A stretch of DNA of 64,000 nucleotides, taken from assembly GCF_001652915.1 (NCBI RefSeq), contig NZ_BBQI01000090.1:434001-498000 (forward strand), in the 5' to 3' direction. Below the pieces are notes generated by a model that saw nothing but the letters and a program-made list of their open reading frames with translations, did no database searches and was not told the DNA's origin. Source of the DNA: Cupriavidus sp. D384 (GTDB lineage Bacteria > Pseudomonadota > Gammaproteobacteria > Burkholderiales > Burkholderiaceae). Each line of letters begins with the position of its first letter. Position 1 is the stretch's first letter. This document shows positions 17,550-26,108 of the stretch, piece after piece. Made by a program: the position numbers and the translations under genes.

Positions 17550-18686
17550 ATGATGACGCACCTGACCCTGATTGTGCCTTTTTCCGTCCCGCCTGGCGCC
17601 GGCGACGACGCCACGGACGATGTCGTCCCTGGCGCGCTGCTGCGCCAGTTGGAGTTGCCCGCGCTCGGAAAGTTGCTGACGCGCGCCACGCCGGGACCCC
17701 GCGAAACGCACGACGACCCCTACCTGCGCACGCTGCCGCAGGAACGCTGGCTGGCTGGCCGCGCCGGCCTGGATACCGTCCAGGTGCCGACTGCGCCCTT
17801 TATGCGACTGGCCGACCGTGCCGCCGCGGGACTGCCCGCCGGGTCGGAGGCATCGGCCGAAGCGCCAGGCCCGGGCACCGGCTGGGCCTGCCTGCAGCCG
17901 GTGCACATCCACGCCGCACGCGACCATCTGGTGCTGATGCACCCCGATCAGCTCGACATCCGCGCCGACGAGGCCGACACGCTGCGAGCGGCCATCGCCG
18001 ACCTGCTTGCTGAATCCGGCATCCCGCTGGAAGCGCCCCACCCGGCGCGCTGGTATGTGCCCGAAGGCACCTTCGGCGAGCTGACGGCCACCACGCCGGT
18101 TCGTGCCACCGGCCGCAATATCGATATCTGGATGCAGGCCGGGGCGCGCGCCCGCGACTGGCGCCGGCTGCAGAACGAGATCCAGATGACCTGGCACGGC
18201 CATCCGGTCAACGACGCCCGCGAAGCCGAAGGCCGCCTGCCGGTCAATTCGGTCTGGCTGCATGGCGGCGGCGAGCCCGCCACCGCACGCAAGCTGGCCG
18301 ACACGGTACTGACCGGCGACCCGTTCATGGCCGGCCTGGCCCTGGCCGCAGGCAGCCGCATCGGCCCGCAGCCAGCCCGCTTTGCCGACGTGGCGAACAC
18401 GGACGGCAGCGTCATGTGCATGCTGGACAGCGCCACCGAAGCCCATATCGCATCCGACTGGGGCCTGTGGCTCGAACGCATGCATGCGCTGGACGCCGAA
18501 TGGTTCCAGCCCGTGCTCGACGCGCTGACCGCCGGCCAGATCCAGGCCGTCACGCTGGTACTGGGCGGCGAGAACCACTTTGCCGAATTCACGGTCACCC
18601 GGGCCGACCTGCGCAAGTTCTGGCGCGGCCTGGGTGCACGCGGCGACTGGCGCGCACTGCTGTCGAACCTGGCCATGGCCGCCTAG
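17550..18686 (+). CDS. RpfE-type / cofactor-independent phosphoglycerate mutase-like protein
   Basis: A 378-residue cytoplasmic protein opening MMTHLTLIVPFSVPPG. Relatives upstream of recJ are annotated either as 'regulatory protein RpfE type' or as phosphoglycerate-mutase-like. I see no complete alkaline-phosphatase-type metal site, so catalysis is doubtful. Recognisable blocks are HIHAARDHLVLMHPDQLDI, RWYVPEGTFGELTATTP, NIDIWMQAGARARDWRRLQN and PVNSVWLHGGGE. The ATG pair at 17550/17553 sits about ten bases after a TACAAT -10-like hexamer, so the message may have almost no leader. It ends 20 bases before recJ on the same strand. Function is unknown. Confidence 0.8.
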   Translation: MMTHLTLIVPFSVPPGAGDDATDDVVPGALLRQLELPALGKLLTRATPGPRETHDDPYLRTLPQERWLAGRAGLDTVQVPTAPFMRLADRAAAGLPAGSEASAEAPGPGTGWACLQPVHIHAARDHLVLMHPDQLDIRADEADTLRAAIADLLAESGIPLEAPHPARWYVPEGTFGELTATTPVRATGRNIDIWMQAGARARDWRRLQNEIQMTWHGHPVNDAREAEGRLPVNSVWLHGGGEPATARKLADTVLTGDPFMAGLALAAGSRIGPQPARFADVANTDGSVMCMLDSATEAHIASDWGLWLERMHALDAEWFQPVLDALTAGQIQAVTLVLGGENHFAEFTVTRADLRKFWRGLGARGDWRALLSNLAMAA

Positions 18687-18706
18687 CCGTCACCGGAACG
18701 AAGATC

Positions 18707-20407
18707 ATGACCCGGATTGCCATCCGCTCCTATTCCGACGACCACGCCAGCGTGCTGGCCGCCGCCGGCCTGCACCCCACGCTGGCCCGCATCCTGTCCG
18801 CGCGCGGCGTGCTCGATCCGGCCGAACTGGCTACCGAGCTGCCCGGACTGGTGCCCCCTTCCGCCATGAAGGGGATCGACCACGCTGCCGCATACCTGGC
18901 CGACGCCATCGCCGCCCAGCGCAAGCTGCTGATCGTGGCCGACTACGACTGCGACGGCGCCACCGCCTGTGCCGTGGGCGTGCGGGGACTGCGCATGCTG
19001 GGCGCCAGGGTGGACTACATCGTGCCGAACCGTTTCGAGTACGGCTATGGCCTGACGCCCGAGATCGTCGAACTGGCCGCGCAGCAGCGGCCCGACGTGA
19101 TCGTGACCGTGGACAACGGCATTGCCAGCGTCGACGGCGTGGCAGCTGCCAATGCACGGGGCATCGACGTGGTGGTGACCGATCACCACCTGCCGGGCGC
19201 GGTGCTGCCCGACGCCGCCGTCATCGTGAATCCGAACCAGCCCGGGTGCGAATTCCCGAGCAAGAACCTGGCCGGCGTGGGCGTGATGTTCTACGTGCTG
19301 CTGGCGCTGCGTGCCGAACTGCGCCAGCGCGGGGTCTATACCAAGGAAACCCAGCCGCCGCTGCAGACGCTGCTGGACCTGGTGGCGCTGGGCACCGTGG
19401 CCGACGTGGTCAAGCTGGACGCCAACAACCGCATTCTGGTGGCGCAAGGCCTGAAGCGCATGCGCATGGGCCGCATGCACGCCGGCGTGGCCGCGTTGTT
19501 CCGGGCCGCAGGCCGCGACGCGCCGCGCGCCAATACATTCGACCTGGGCTTCGGGCTGGGGCCGCGCCTCAATGCGGCAGGCCGCCTGGCGGACATGTCG
19601 CTGGGCATCGAGTGCCTGCTGACCGACGACGCCAACCGCGCCTGGGAAATCGCCCAGGAACTGGACGGCATGAACCGGGAGCGCCGCGATATCGAGGCCG
19701 GGATGCAGCAGGAAGCGCTGCAGATCCTGGAGCAGCCGCTGGCCGGGCTCGACCCGGCGTCGCGCCACACGCTGAGCGTGTTCCACGAAACCTGGCATCA
19801 GGGCGTGATCGGCATCGTCGCCTCGCGGCTCAAGGAGAAATTCCACCGTCCGACGATCACCTTCGCGCCGGGCGACGACGAGCACATCAAGGGGTCTGGC
19901 CGGTCGATCCCGGGCTTTCACCTGCGCGATGCGCTGGATCTGGTGTCCAAGCGCCATCCCGGCCTGCTGGTGAAATTTGGCGGACACGCCATGGCGGCCG
20001 GCCTGACTGTGCGCGCGAAGGATTTCGACACCTTCGTGGCGGCCTTCGAGGCCGTGGGCCGCGAGTGGCTCAACGAAGAGCAGCTGGCCCGGGTGATCGA
20101 AACCGACGGCGATATCGACGATGGCTGCTTCAGCCCCGAATTCGTGACCCTGCTGGAAGGCCAGGTCTGGGGCCAGGGCTTTCCGCCGCCCACGTTCTCG
20201 GGCGAGTTCGAGGTGCTGCGCCAGACCGTGCTCAAGGGCAAGCACCTGAAACTGCAGCTGGGCCGCGGCAGCCAGCGTTTCGACGCAATCTGGTTCAACC
20301 ACGCCGACGCGCTTGACGGTGCCAGCGCGCTGGTGGCCTACCGGCTCGACAACAACACGTTCAACGGTGTGACGCGCGTGCAGCTGGTGGTGGAGCACGC
20401 GCAGTAA
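18707..20407 (+). CDS. recJ: single-stranded-DNA-specific exonuclease RecJ
   Basis: A 5'-3' single-strand exonuclease acting in RecF-pathway recombination, mismatch repair and base-excision repair. The 566 residues match the family. The DHH phosphoesterase motifs are present: VADYDCDGATAC (motif I), VTVDNGIAS (II), VVVTDHHLPG (III). The DHHA1 motif is KFGGHAMAAGLTV, and the C-terminal OB-like domain ends with VTRVQLVVEHAQ. The ATG at 18707 follows the RpfE-type gene by 20 bases; MTRIAIRSY is a normal start. The gene order RpfE-type, recJ, then prfB and lysS resembles the Xanthomonas rpf neighbourhood. Confidence 0.97.
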   Translation: MTRIAIRSYSDDHASVLAAAGLHPTLARILSARGVLDPAELATELPGLVPPSAMKGIDHAAAYLADAIAAQRKLLIVADYDCDGATACAVGVRGLRMLGARVDYIVPNRFEYGYGLTPEIVELAAQQRPDVIVTVDNGIASVDGVAAANARGIDVVVTDHHLPGAVLPDAAVIVNPNQPGCEFPSKNLAGVGVMFYVLLALRAELRQRGVYTKETQPPLQTLLDLVALGTVADVVKLDANNRILVAQGLKRMRMGRMHAGVAALFRAAGRDAPRANTFDLGFGLGPRLNAAGRLADMSLGIECLLTDDANRAWEIAQELDGMNRERRDIEAGMQQEALQILEQPLAGLDPASRHTLSVFHETWHQGVIGIVASRLKEKFHRPTITFAPGDDEHIKGSGRSIPGFHLRDALDLVSKRHPGLLVKFGGHAMAAGLTVRAKDFDTFVAAFEAVGREWLNEEQLARVIETDGDIDDGCFSPEFVTLLEGQVWGQGFPPPTFSGEFEVLRQTVLKGKHLKLQLGRGSQRFDAIWFNHADALDGASALVAYRLDNNTFNGVTRVQLVVEHAQ

Positions 20408-20444
20408 GCCGGCCTCCCGGGCTGGTGCCCGGGCCCTTCCTCGT

Positions 20445-20477
20445 GATCCCGTTACGATGCCGTTACGATCCCGTTAT
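20445..20477. repeat. 11-base tandem repeat, three copies
   Basis: Three near-identical units GATCCCGTTAC, GATGCCGTTAC and GATCCCGTTAT follow one another between recJ and the convergent NlpD-like gene. The last unit contains that gene's stop codon. A hairpin (CCCGGGC, TGGT, GCCCGGG at 20416-20433) precedes it and could end the recJ transcript. Confidence 0.75.
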
Positions 20478-21217
20478 CCGCGCGGCGGCAGGTAGCTGGC
20501 CGGATTCACCGGCTTGCCGTTGCCGCGCACTTCAAAGTGCAGCTCGTTGGTGCGGGTCATGCTGCCGATGTCCTGCCCGGCCGAGATCCGGTCGTTTTCC
20601 TTGACCAGCGGGCGGTCCAGGTTGCCGTACACGGTCAGCCAGTCGTCGTTGTGCTTGATGATGACCAGCTGGCCATAGCCGCGCAACGTGCCCACGTGGA
20701 TTGCCCAGCCGGACGCCGCGGCGCGCACCGTGCCACCGGCGGGCACCTCGATCCGCAACCCTTTTTCGGACGGCGGCGCAAAGCTGCCGGTCACGCGCCC
20801 GTCGGCCGGCCATTGCAGGCGGATGGCGCTGGCAGGTGGCTTCGACGACGTGGTATCGGGGGCGGCGGCACGCGGGGCGGTGGTTGCGGCAGGCTTGTCG
20901 GTGGCCTTGGCGGCCGAGATTCCGGCGCCAGCGGGCGGCTTGACGCGAATCAGCTGCCCAACCTCGATCTGGCTCGAATCGGAAATGTTGCTCCAGCGCG
21001 CGAGATCGGCCACCGAGCGGTTGTGGCGCCGGGCGATCGAATACAGCGTGTCGCCGCGCTCGACGCGGTAATAACCCTCGGGTGCGGGCTCGCTGGGCGC
21101 GGTGCCGCAGGCGGCCAGCATGGCGGCCAGCGAGATCGCGGCCAGGCGCCCCAGCGTGCGCCGGCGCGCACCCTGCGGGCGCGTCACGTCGTGATGGACT
21201 GCGTGGATTCCTGTCAT
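20474..21217 (-). CDS. NlpD-like LysM and degenerate M23 peptidase lipoprotein
   Basis: A 247-residue lipoprotein. The signal peptide ends in lipobox LAAC (AISLAAMLAACGT), and the +2 Gly favours outer-membrane sorting. A LysM peptidoglycan-binding domain follows (YYRVERGDTLYSIARRHNRS), then an Ala/Pro linker and a C-terminal M23 (LytM) domain (YGQLVIIKHNDDWLTVYGNL, LHFEVRGNGKPVNP). The zinc-site histidines of active M23 enzymes are missing: the first motif reads GLRIEV and the YxH motif reads VYGNLD. It is therefore more likely an amidase activator like E. coli NlpD or EnvC than an enzyme. The ATG at 21217 gives the normal basic n-region. It is divergent from prfB. Confidence 0.92.
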   Translation of the reverse strand: MTGIHAVHHDVTRPQGARRRTLGRLAAISLAAMLAACGTAPSEPAPEGYYRVERGDTLYSIARRHNRSVADLARWSNISDSSQIEVGQLIRVKPPAGAGISAAKATDKPAATTAPRAAAPDTTSSKPPASAIRLQWPADGRVTGSFAPPSEKGLRIEVPAGGTVRAAASGWAIHVGTLRGYGQLVIIKHNDDWLTVYGNLDRPLVKENDRISAGQDIGSMTRTNELHFEVRGNGKPVNPASYLPPRG

Positions 21218-21407
21218 GCGTACGGGGAAACTCCTGATCGTGGCCGCTATTGTCGCCGAAGTTGGAACGCAACCTTGCAGCGAAAAGAGGGGAAAGTCAC
21301 GCAATAGACCGTTCGACATGCGAACAGTTCAGCCAACCGCTCGGCCACCCCCTCGCCCAGACTGCAATCCGGGTGGCACGGAGGCCGGATTCGCGGCGCC
21401 AATCCGC

Positions 21408-21413
21408 TATAAT
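21408..21413 (+). promoter_or_regulatory. -10 hexamer candidate for prfB
   Basis: A perfect TATAAT lies 37 bases before the prfB ATG in the region divergent from the NlpD-like gene. No convincing -35 hexamer is visible at 16-18 bases upstream, so this is a partial promoter call. Confidence 0.45.
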
Positions 21414-21450
21414 TCCACGTTTTGCAAGCGCAGAATTTCTAGGAATATCA

Positions 21451-22555
21451 ATGGAAGCAGAACGCCTCAACGCCATCTCCGGTGCCATCTCCGATCTCCG
21501 TTCGCGAACGGAAGATCTACGGGGGTATCTTTGACTACGATGTCAAAGAAAACCGCCTAGACGAAGTCAACGGACTCCTGGAAGACCCGGACGTCTGGAA
21601 CAACCCCAAGCGTGCCCAGGACCTGGGCAAGGAAAAGAAGGCGCTCGAAGCCGTCGTGCAGACGCTGGGCAAGCTCACCGAAGACCTGGCTGGCGCGGAC
21701 GAGCTGTTCGAACTCGCACGCGAGGAAGGTGACGACGAGACGCTGGAATCGATCAATGCCGACGTGCAGGGTTTCGAGGCGATCGTCGCCGACATGGAAT
21801 TCCGCCGCATGTTCTCGGGCGAGATGGACCAGGCCAACGCGTTCATCGACATCCAGGCCGGCGCCGGCGGTACCGAGGCGTGCGACTGGGCATCGATGCT
21901 GCTGCGCCAGTACCTGAAGTACTGCGAGCGCAAGGGCTTCAAGGCCGAGGTGCTCGAAGAGTCCGAGGGCGACGTGGCCGGCATCAAGAGCGCCACGATC
22001 AAGATCGAGGGCGAATACGCATTCGGCTACCTGCGCACCGAAACCGGCGTGCACCGCCTGGTGCGCAAGTCGCCGTTCGATTCGTCGGGCGGCCGCCATA
22101 CGTCGTTCTCGTCGGTGTTCGTCTACCCCGAGGTGGATGATTCGTTCGAAGTTGAAGTCAACCCGGCCGACCTGCGCGTGGATACCTACCGCGCATCGGG
22201 CGCCGGCGGCCAGCACATCAACAAGACCGATTCGGCCGTGCGGATCACGCACATCCCGACCGGCATCGTCGTGCAGTGCCAGAACGACCGTTCGCAGCAC
22301 CGCAACCGCGCCGAAGCCATGTCGATGCTGAAGTCGCGCCTGTACGAGCACGAGATGCGCAAGCGTCAGGCCGAGGCCGACAAGCTCGAAGCCGGCAAGA
22401 CCGATGTGGGCTGGGGCCACCAGATCCGCTCGTACGTGCTGGACCAGAGCCGCATCAAGGACCTGCGCACCAACGTGGAAATGTCCAACACGCAGAAGGT
22501 GCTCGACGGCGACCTCGACCCGTTCATCGAGGCCAGCCTGAAACAGGGCCTGTAA
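21451..22555 (+). CDS. prfB: peptide chain release factor 2, with programmed +1 frameshift
   Basis: RF2 releases peptides at UGA and UAA. Translation starts at ATG 21451 (MEAERLNAISGAISDLRSRT) and reads 27 codons to an in-frame TGA at 21532-21534. It then shifts +1 on CTT-T-GAC, omitting base 21532 and continuing from GAC at 21533 to 22555, for 367 residues in total. The slippery CTTTGA and the Shine-Dalgarno-like GGGGG at 21521-21525 just upstream are the classic RF2 autoregulatory signal: low RF2 lets the ribosome shift and make more RF2. Downstream are the codon-recognition loop SPF (RKSPFDSSGG) and the catalytic GGQ (SGAGGQHINKT). The in-frame stop is not a mutation. Confidence 0.97.
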
Positions 22556-22580
22556 CACCGGCAACGCCTGCAGCCGCAGC

Positions 22581-22619
22581 CGCGCCGCCATGCCTGCCCC
22601 GTGTTGGCATGGCGGCGCG
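22581..22619. repeat. long perfect hairpin between prfB and the SDR gene
   Basis: Arms of 14 bases (CGCGCCGCCATGCC at 22581-22594 and its exact complement at 22606-22619) enclose an 11-base loop, 26 bases after the prfB stop. No run of T follows, so it may be a rho-dependent or 3'-end-protecting structure rather than a standard terminator. Confidence 0.7.
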
Positions 22620-22676
22620 ACAAGAACCCAGAGTCTCCATCCCGAAGTCGCCGTTTCATCGAACAAGGTCCAAGTC

Positions 22677-23447
22677 ATGACCACCGGAACGCCCCGCTCC
22701 ACCCATCTCTACATCGTCACCGGCGCCTCGCGCGGCCTGGGTGCGTCGCTCGTGCGCGCGCTGCTCAAGCCGGGCAATCGCATCATCGGCGTGGCGCGCA
22801 GCCGCAATACCGACCTGGAACGCGAGGCTTCGGCCAGCGGCGTGCCGGTGGCCTGGCACCTGCAGGACCTGTCGCAGCCCGGCCCGTCGGCCGGCTGGCT
22901 GTCCAGCGTGCTGGAAGCCGTGGACGATGCCCCGGCCAGCGTGACGCTGATCCTGAACGCCGGCGTGGTGGAGCCCATCGGCCCGATTACCGAGCTGCAC
23001 GAAAACACGCTGGTACCGCATCTGCAGACCAACCTGGTCACGCCGATGACAATGACCGGCGCGTTCATCGACGCCACCGCGCGCTTCGACTGCCCGCGCA
23101 AGGTGCTGGCCATCTCGTCGGGCGCGGCGCGCAACCCGGTGCCGGGCTGGAGCGCCTACTGCGCCGGCAAGGCGGGCCTGGACATGTTCATCCGCTCGGT
23201 CAACGCCGAGTACGCCGGCCTGGCCGACGACCGCGCGGTGCGCGCCGTGGCGCTGGCGCCGGGCGTGGTGGACACGGGCATGCAGGAAACCATCCGCGGT
23301 GCCGACTTCGCCCAGGTACAGCGCTTCCGCGACCTGAAGGCGAATGACCAGCTGGCGTCGCCGGACGATGTCGCGCAACGCATCGCCACCTATCTGGAGC
23401 GCGCCGACTTCGGCAAGACCGAACTCGACGACATCCGCAACTATTGA
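22677..23447 (+). CDS. SDR family NAD(P)-dependent oxidoreductase
   Basis: A 256-residue classical short-chain dehydrogenase. The cofactor motif is VTGASRGLGASL, with Arg in VARSRN suggesting NADP preference. The NAG motif is in LILNAGVVEPIG. The catalytic residues lie in ISSGAARNPVPGWSAYCAGK, with Ser, Tyr and Lys in the normal spacing. The sequence resembles the sepiapterin-reductase-like/YdfG side of the family; the substrate is not predictable. The ATG at 22677 precedes MTTGTPRSTHLYIVTGAS. It lies between prfB (121-base gap with a strong hairpin) and lysS (49-base gap), all on the plus strand. Confidence 0.9.
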   Translation: MTTGTPRSTHLYIVTGASRGLGASLVRALLKPGNRIIGVARSRNTDLEREASASGVPVAWHLQDLSQPGPSAGWLSSVLEAVDDAPASVTLILNAGVVEPIGPITELHENTLVPHLQTNLVTPMTMTGAFIDATARFDCPRKVLAISSGAARNPVPGWSAYCAGKAGLDMFIRSVNAEYAGLADDRAVRAVALAPGVVDTGMQETIRGADFAQVQRFRDLKANDQLASPDDVAQRIATYLERADFGKTELDDIRNY

Positions 23448-23496
23448 ACTGAACCATCGCGCAGGCCCCGCGCCTTGTGCGACCGAAGCTGACACC

Positions 23497-25041
23497 ATGA
23501 CCGAACCGACCCGCACGCCTGCCGCCGCACCCGCCGACGCGCCTGCCGTAGACGAGAACAAGATCATTGCCGAACGGCGCGAGAAGCTGCAGGCCCTGCG
23601 CGAGCAAGGCGTGGCCTTCCCGAACGATTTCCGCCCGACGCACCAGGCCGGCGCGCTGCATGCGCAGTATGGCGAGACCGACCAGGCCGCGCTCGAAGCC
23701 AGCCCGGTGGAAGTGTCGATCGCCGGCCGCATGATGCTCAAGCGCGTGATGGGCAAGGCCAGCTTTGCCACCGTTCAGGACGGCAGCGGCCAGATCCAGT
23801 TCTACATCACGCGCGACAAGGTGGGCGAGGACGTCTACGCCGCCTTCAAGCACTGGGACCTGGGTGACATCATCAGCGCGCGCGGCGAGCTGTTCCGCAC
23901 CAACAAGGGCGAACTGTCGGTGCAGGTGCGCGAACTGCGCCTGCTGTCGAAGAGCCTGCGCCCGCTGCCGGACAAGTTCCACGGCCTGGCCGACCAGGAA
24001 ATGAAGTACCGCCAGCGCTATGTCGACCTGATTGTCTCGCCCGAAACGCGCGACACGTTCCGTGCCCGTACCAAGGCGATGTCGTCGCTGCGCCGCCATA
24101 TGTCCGACGCCGGCTTCATGGAAGTGGAAACGCCGATGCTGCACCCGATTCCGGGCGGCGCGGCGGCCAAGCCGTTCATCACGCACCACAATGCGCTGGA
24201 CATGCAGATGTTCATGCGTATCGCTCCCGAGCTGTACCTGAAGCGCCTGATCGTCGGCGGCTTCGAGCGCGTGTTCGAGATCAACCGCAACTTCCGTAAC
24301 GAGGGGGTGAGCCCGCGCCACAACCCCGAGTTCACGATGATGGAGTTCTACGCGGCCTACACGGACTACCGCTGGCTGATGGACTTCACCGAGAACCTGA
24401 TCCGCCAGGCGGCCATCGACGCCAGCGGCAGCGCCGTGCTGAACTATCAGGGCCGCGAACTGGACCTGTCCAAGCCCTTCCATCGCCTGACGATCTGCCA
24501 GGCCATCCAGAAGTACGCGCCGGAATATACCGATGCGCAGCTGGCCGACGCAGACTTCCTGCGTGCCGAGCTGAAGGGCAAGTTCAAGATCAACACCAGC
24601 GCGCCGCAGTTCCTGAACGCCGGCGTGGGCACGCTGCAACTGGTGCTGTTCGAGGAAACGGCCGAGTCGCAGCTGTGGGAGCCGACCTATATCGTCGACT
24701 ACCCCGTGGAAGTGTCGCCGCTGGCGCGCGCCTCTGACACGCAGGCAGGCATCACCGAGCGTTTCGAACTGTTCATCACGGGCCGCGAGATTGCCAACGG
24801 CTTCTCGGAGCTGAACGATCCGGAAGACCAGGCCGACCGCTTCCGCAAGCAGGTGGAGCAGAAGGACGCCGGCGACGAGGAAGCCATGTACTTCGACGCC
24901 GACTACATCCGCGCGCTTGAGTACGGCATGCCCCCGACCGGCGGCTGCGGCATCGGCATCGACCGTCTGGTCATGCTGCTGACCGACAGCCCGAACATCC
25001 GCGACGTGATCCTGTTCCCGCACCTGCGCCGCGAAGACTGA
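23497..25041 (+). CDS. lysS: lysyl-tRNA synthetase, class II
   Basis: Charges tRNA-Lys. It is 514 residues, close to E. coli LysS (505). An N-terminal disordered Ala/Pro segment precedes the OB-fold anticodon-binding domain (about residues 65-170: VSIAGRMMLKRVMGKASF, then QDGSGQIQFYI). The class II catalytic domain follows: motif 1 near FRARTKAMSSLRRHM, motif 2 FEINRNFRNEGVSPRHNPEF and motif 3 GCGIGIDRLVMLLTD. The ATG at 23497 (MTEPTRTPAAAPAD) follows the SDR stop by 49 bases. prfB and lysS are close neighbours in many proteobacteria. Confidence 0.97.
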   Translation: MTEPTRTPAAAPADAPAVDENKIIAERREKLQALREQGVAFPNDFRPTHQAGALHAQYGETDQAALEASPVEVSIAGRMMLKRVMGKASFATVQDGSGQIQFYITRDKVGEDVYAAFKHWDLGDIISARGELFRTNKGELSVQVRELRLLSKSLRPLPDKFHGLADQEMKYRQRYVDLIVSPETRDTFRARTKAMSSLRRHMSDAGFMEVETPMLHPIPGGAAAKPFITHHNALDMQMFMRIAPELYLKRLIVGGFERVFEINRNFRNEGVSPRHNPEFTMMEFYAAYTDYRWLMDFTENLIRQAAIDASGSAVLNYQGRELDLSKPFHRLTICQAIQKYAPEYTDAQLADADFLRAELKGKFKINTSAPQFLNAGVGTLQLVLFEETAESQLWEPTYIVDYPVEVSPLARASDTQAGITERFELFITGREIANGFSELNDPEDQADRFRKQVEQKDAGDEEAMYFDADYIRALEYGMPPTGGCGIGIDRLVMLLTDSPNIRDVILFPHLRRED

Positions 25042-25067
25042 TCGGCTCATCGTAGTTTTTGTAGTTT

Positions 25068-25103
25068 CCCCTCTCCCCAGCGCCCCCAAGCGCAGGAGAG
25101 GGG
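25068..25103. repeat. short palindromic element (CCCCTCTCC/GGAGAGGGG)
   Basis: Perfect 9-base arms CCCCTCTCC (25068-25076) and GGAGAGGGG (25095-25103) surround an 18-base loop just after lysS. A related element with similar arms occurs at 57901-57920, so this is probably a dispersed intergenic palindrome that also works as a transcript end. No T-run follows. Confidence 0.6.
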
Positions 25104-25282
25104 CGCTTCCGCCCCCTCCGGTGTTACAGACGCCGCGCCACATCGCGCCAGATCCCGCCGTAACCCGTTGATTTTCCGGCCCATTCCCCGCTACAGATCC
25201 TTACAAAATCAAACGGAAACCGGATCGTAATTCGGCCAGACTCTAGGTATCCACCGCTTGCCGGTGACTTGGAGAACAAGAA

Positions 25283-25996
25283 ATGTCTGGTCCGGAAACC
25301 CTCCCCGCCCTACCGTCGCAACGCCGCCTGAATCCGCTGGTGGGCGCAGCCGCCGTTGCACTCGTCGTGGCGAGCCTGACGGTGGTCGCAGCTGTGACGG
25401 GCGTGTTGCCGATTACCAAGGCCACCCAGGGGCCGACGACGGAGGCTTCGTACAGCAACAGCAACGCATACGGCAATGCGGGCAGCAACACCGGCGCGCA
25501 GCCGATCGCGCCCGAGCCGCCAGCGCTGACGAGCCAGGTGGCACCGGGTTCGACCACCCGCCCGCCCGCCTATGATGCCCGCCAGGCCCAGAACACCATG
25601 GCCCCGCCGCCTGCCCAGCCGATGCAGCAGGCCCAGGCCGAAGAAAAGCCTGCGGCCCGCCCGAGCCATACGGCCGGCCATGTGACCGGCGTGCAGGTGG
25701 TGGAAGCTGAAAAGCCGACCAGCGGCCTGGGCGCCGTGGGCGGTGCCGTCGTGGGCGGCTTGCTGGGCAACCAGATCGGTTCCGGCAACGGCCGGATTCT
25801 GGGCACCGTGGCCGGTGCGGCAGCCGGTGGTTTTGGCGGTAACTACGCCGAAAAGAAGCTCAATACGAACAAGTCGTACCGCGTCAGCGTGAAGATGGAT
25901 GACGGCTCGCGCCGTACGTTCACGTATCAGAACCCGCCGGGGGTCGAAGTCGGCCAGCGCGTGCATCTGGAGCGTGGTGTGCTGGTGACCGGCTGA
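25283..25996 (+). CDS. glycine-zipper 2TM domain protein
   Basis: A 237-residue envelope protein of unknown role. A single N-terminal membrane segment (LVGAAAVALVVASLTVVAAV) follows a short Pro-rich cytoplasmic start. A long Pro/Ala/Gln-rich region then precedes a glycine-zipper domain with the GxxxG pattern (GAVVGGLLGNQIGSGNGR, TVAGAAAGGFGGNYAEKKL). It ends in a small beta-rich domain (YRVSVKMDDGSRRTFTYQNP). The layout matches SlyB/Rick_17kDa-like proteins but with an uncleaved anchor rather than a lipobox. The ATG follows GGAGAACAAGAA, a good ribosome site. It stands alone between lysS and a terminator shared with the convergent isc operon. Confidence 0.85.
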   Translation: MSGPETLPALPSQRRLNPLVGAAAVALVVASLTVVAAVTGVLPITKATQGPTTEASYSNSNAYGNAGSNTGAQPIAPEPPALTSQVAPGSTTRPPAYDARQAQNTMAPPPAQPMQQAQAEEKPAARPSHTAGHVTGVQVVEAEKPTSGLGAVGGAVVGGLLGNQIGSGNGRILGTVAGAAAGGFGGNYAEKKLNTNKSYRVSVKMDDGSRRTFTYQNPPGVEVGQRVHLERGVLVTG

Positions 25997-26047
25997 CGCC
26001 ATTCGGATGCCGCGCCGGTCGGGCGCGTCCGTGCCCGACCGGCCAAT

Positions 26048-26081
26048 AAAAAAGCACGGCTGCTGCTACGCCGTGCTTTTT
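26048..26081. terminator. bidirectional rho-independent terminator
   Basis: Stem GCACGGC (26054-26060) and GCCGTGC (26070-26076), flanked by a run of A before and T after, so it can work on both strands. It separates the glycine-zipper gene from the convergent end of the isc operon (iscX stop at 26109). A second small stem (GCCTGG/CCAGGC at 26091-26108) abuts the iscX stop. Confidence 0.88.
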
Positions 26082-26108
26082 GCTTTGTTTGCCTGGGGTC
26101 AGCCAGGC

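Noticed and set aside
17448..18578. Upstream extension of the LolC/E frame
   Set aside because: It only mirrors the RpfE-type gene and lacks membrane or family features; the TTG at 17447 has a ribosome site and the family start.
21532..21534. Stop codon early in prfB as a sign of a pseudogene
   Set aside because: It is the TGA of the RF2 programmed frameshift, with slippery CTT and upstream GGGGG in place.
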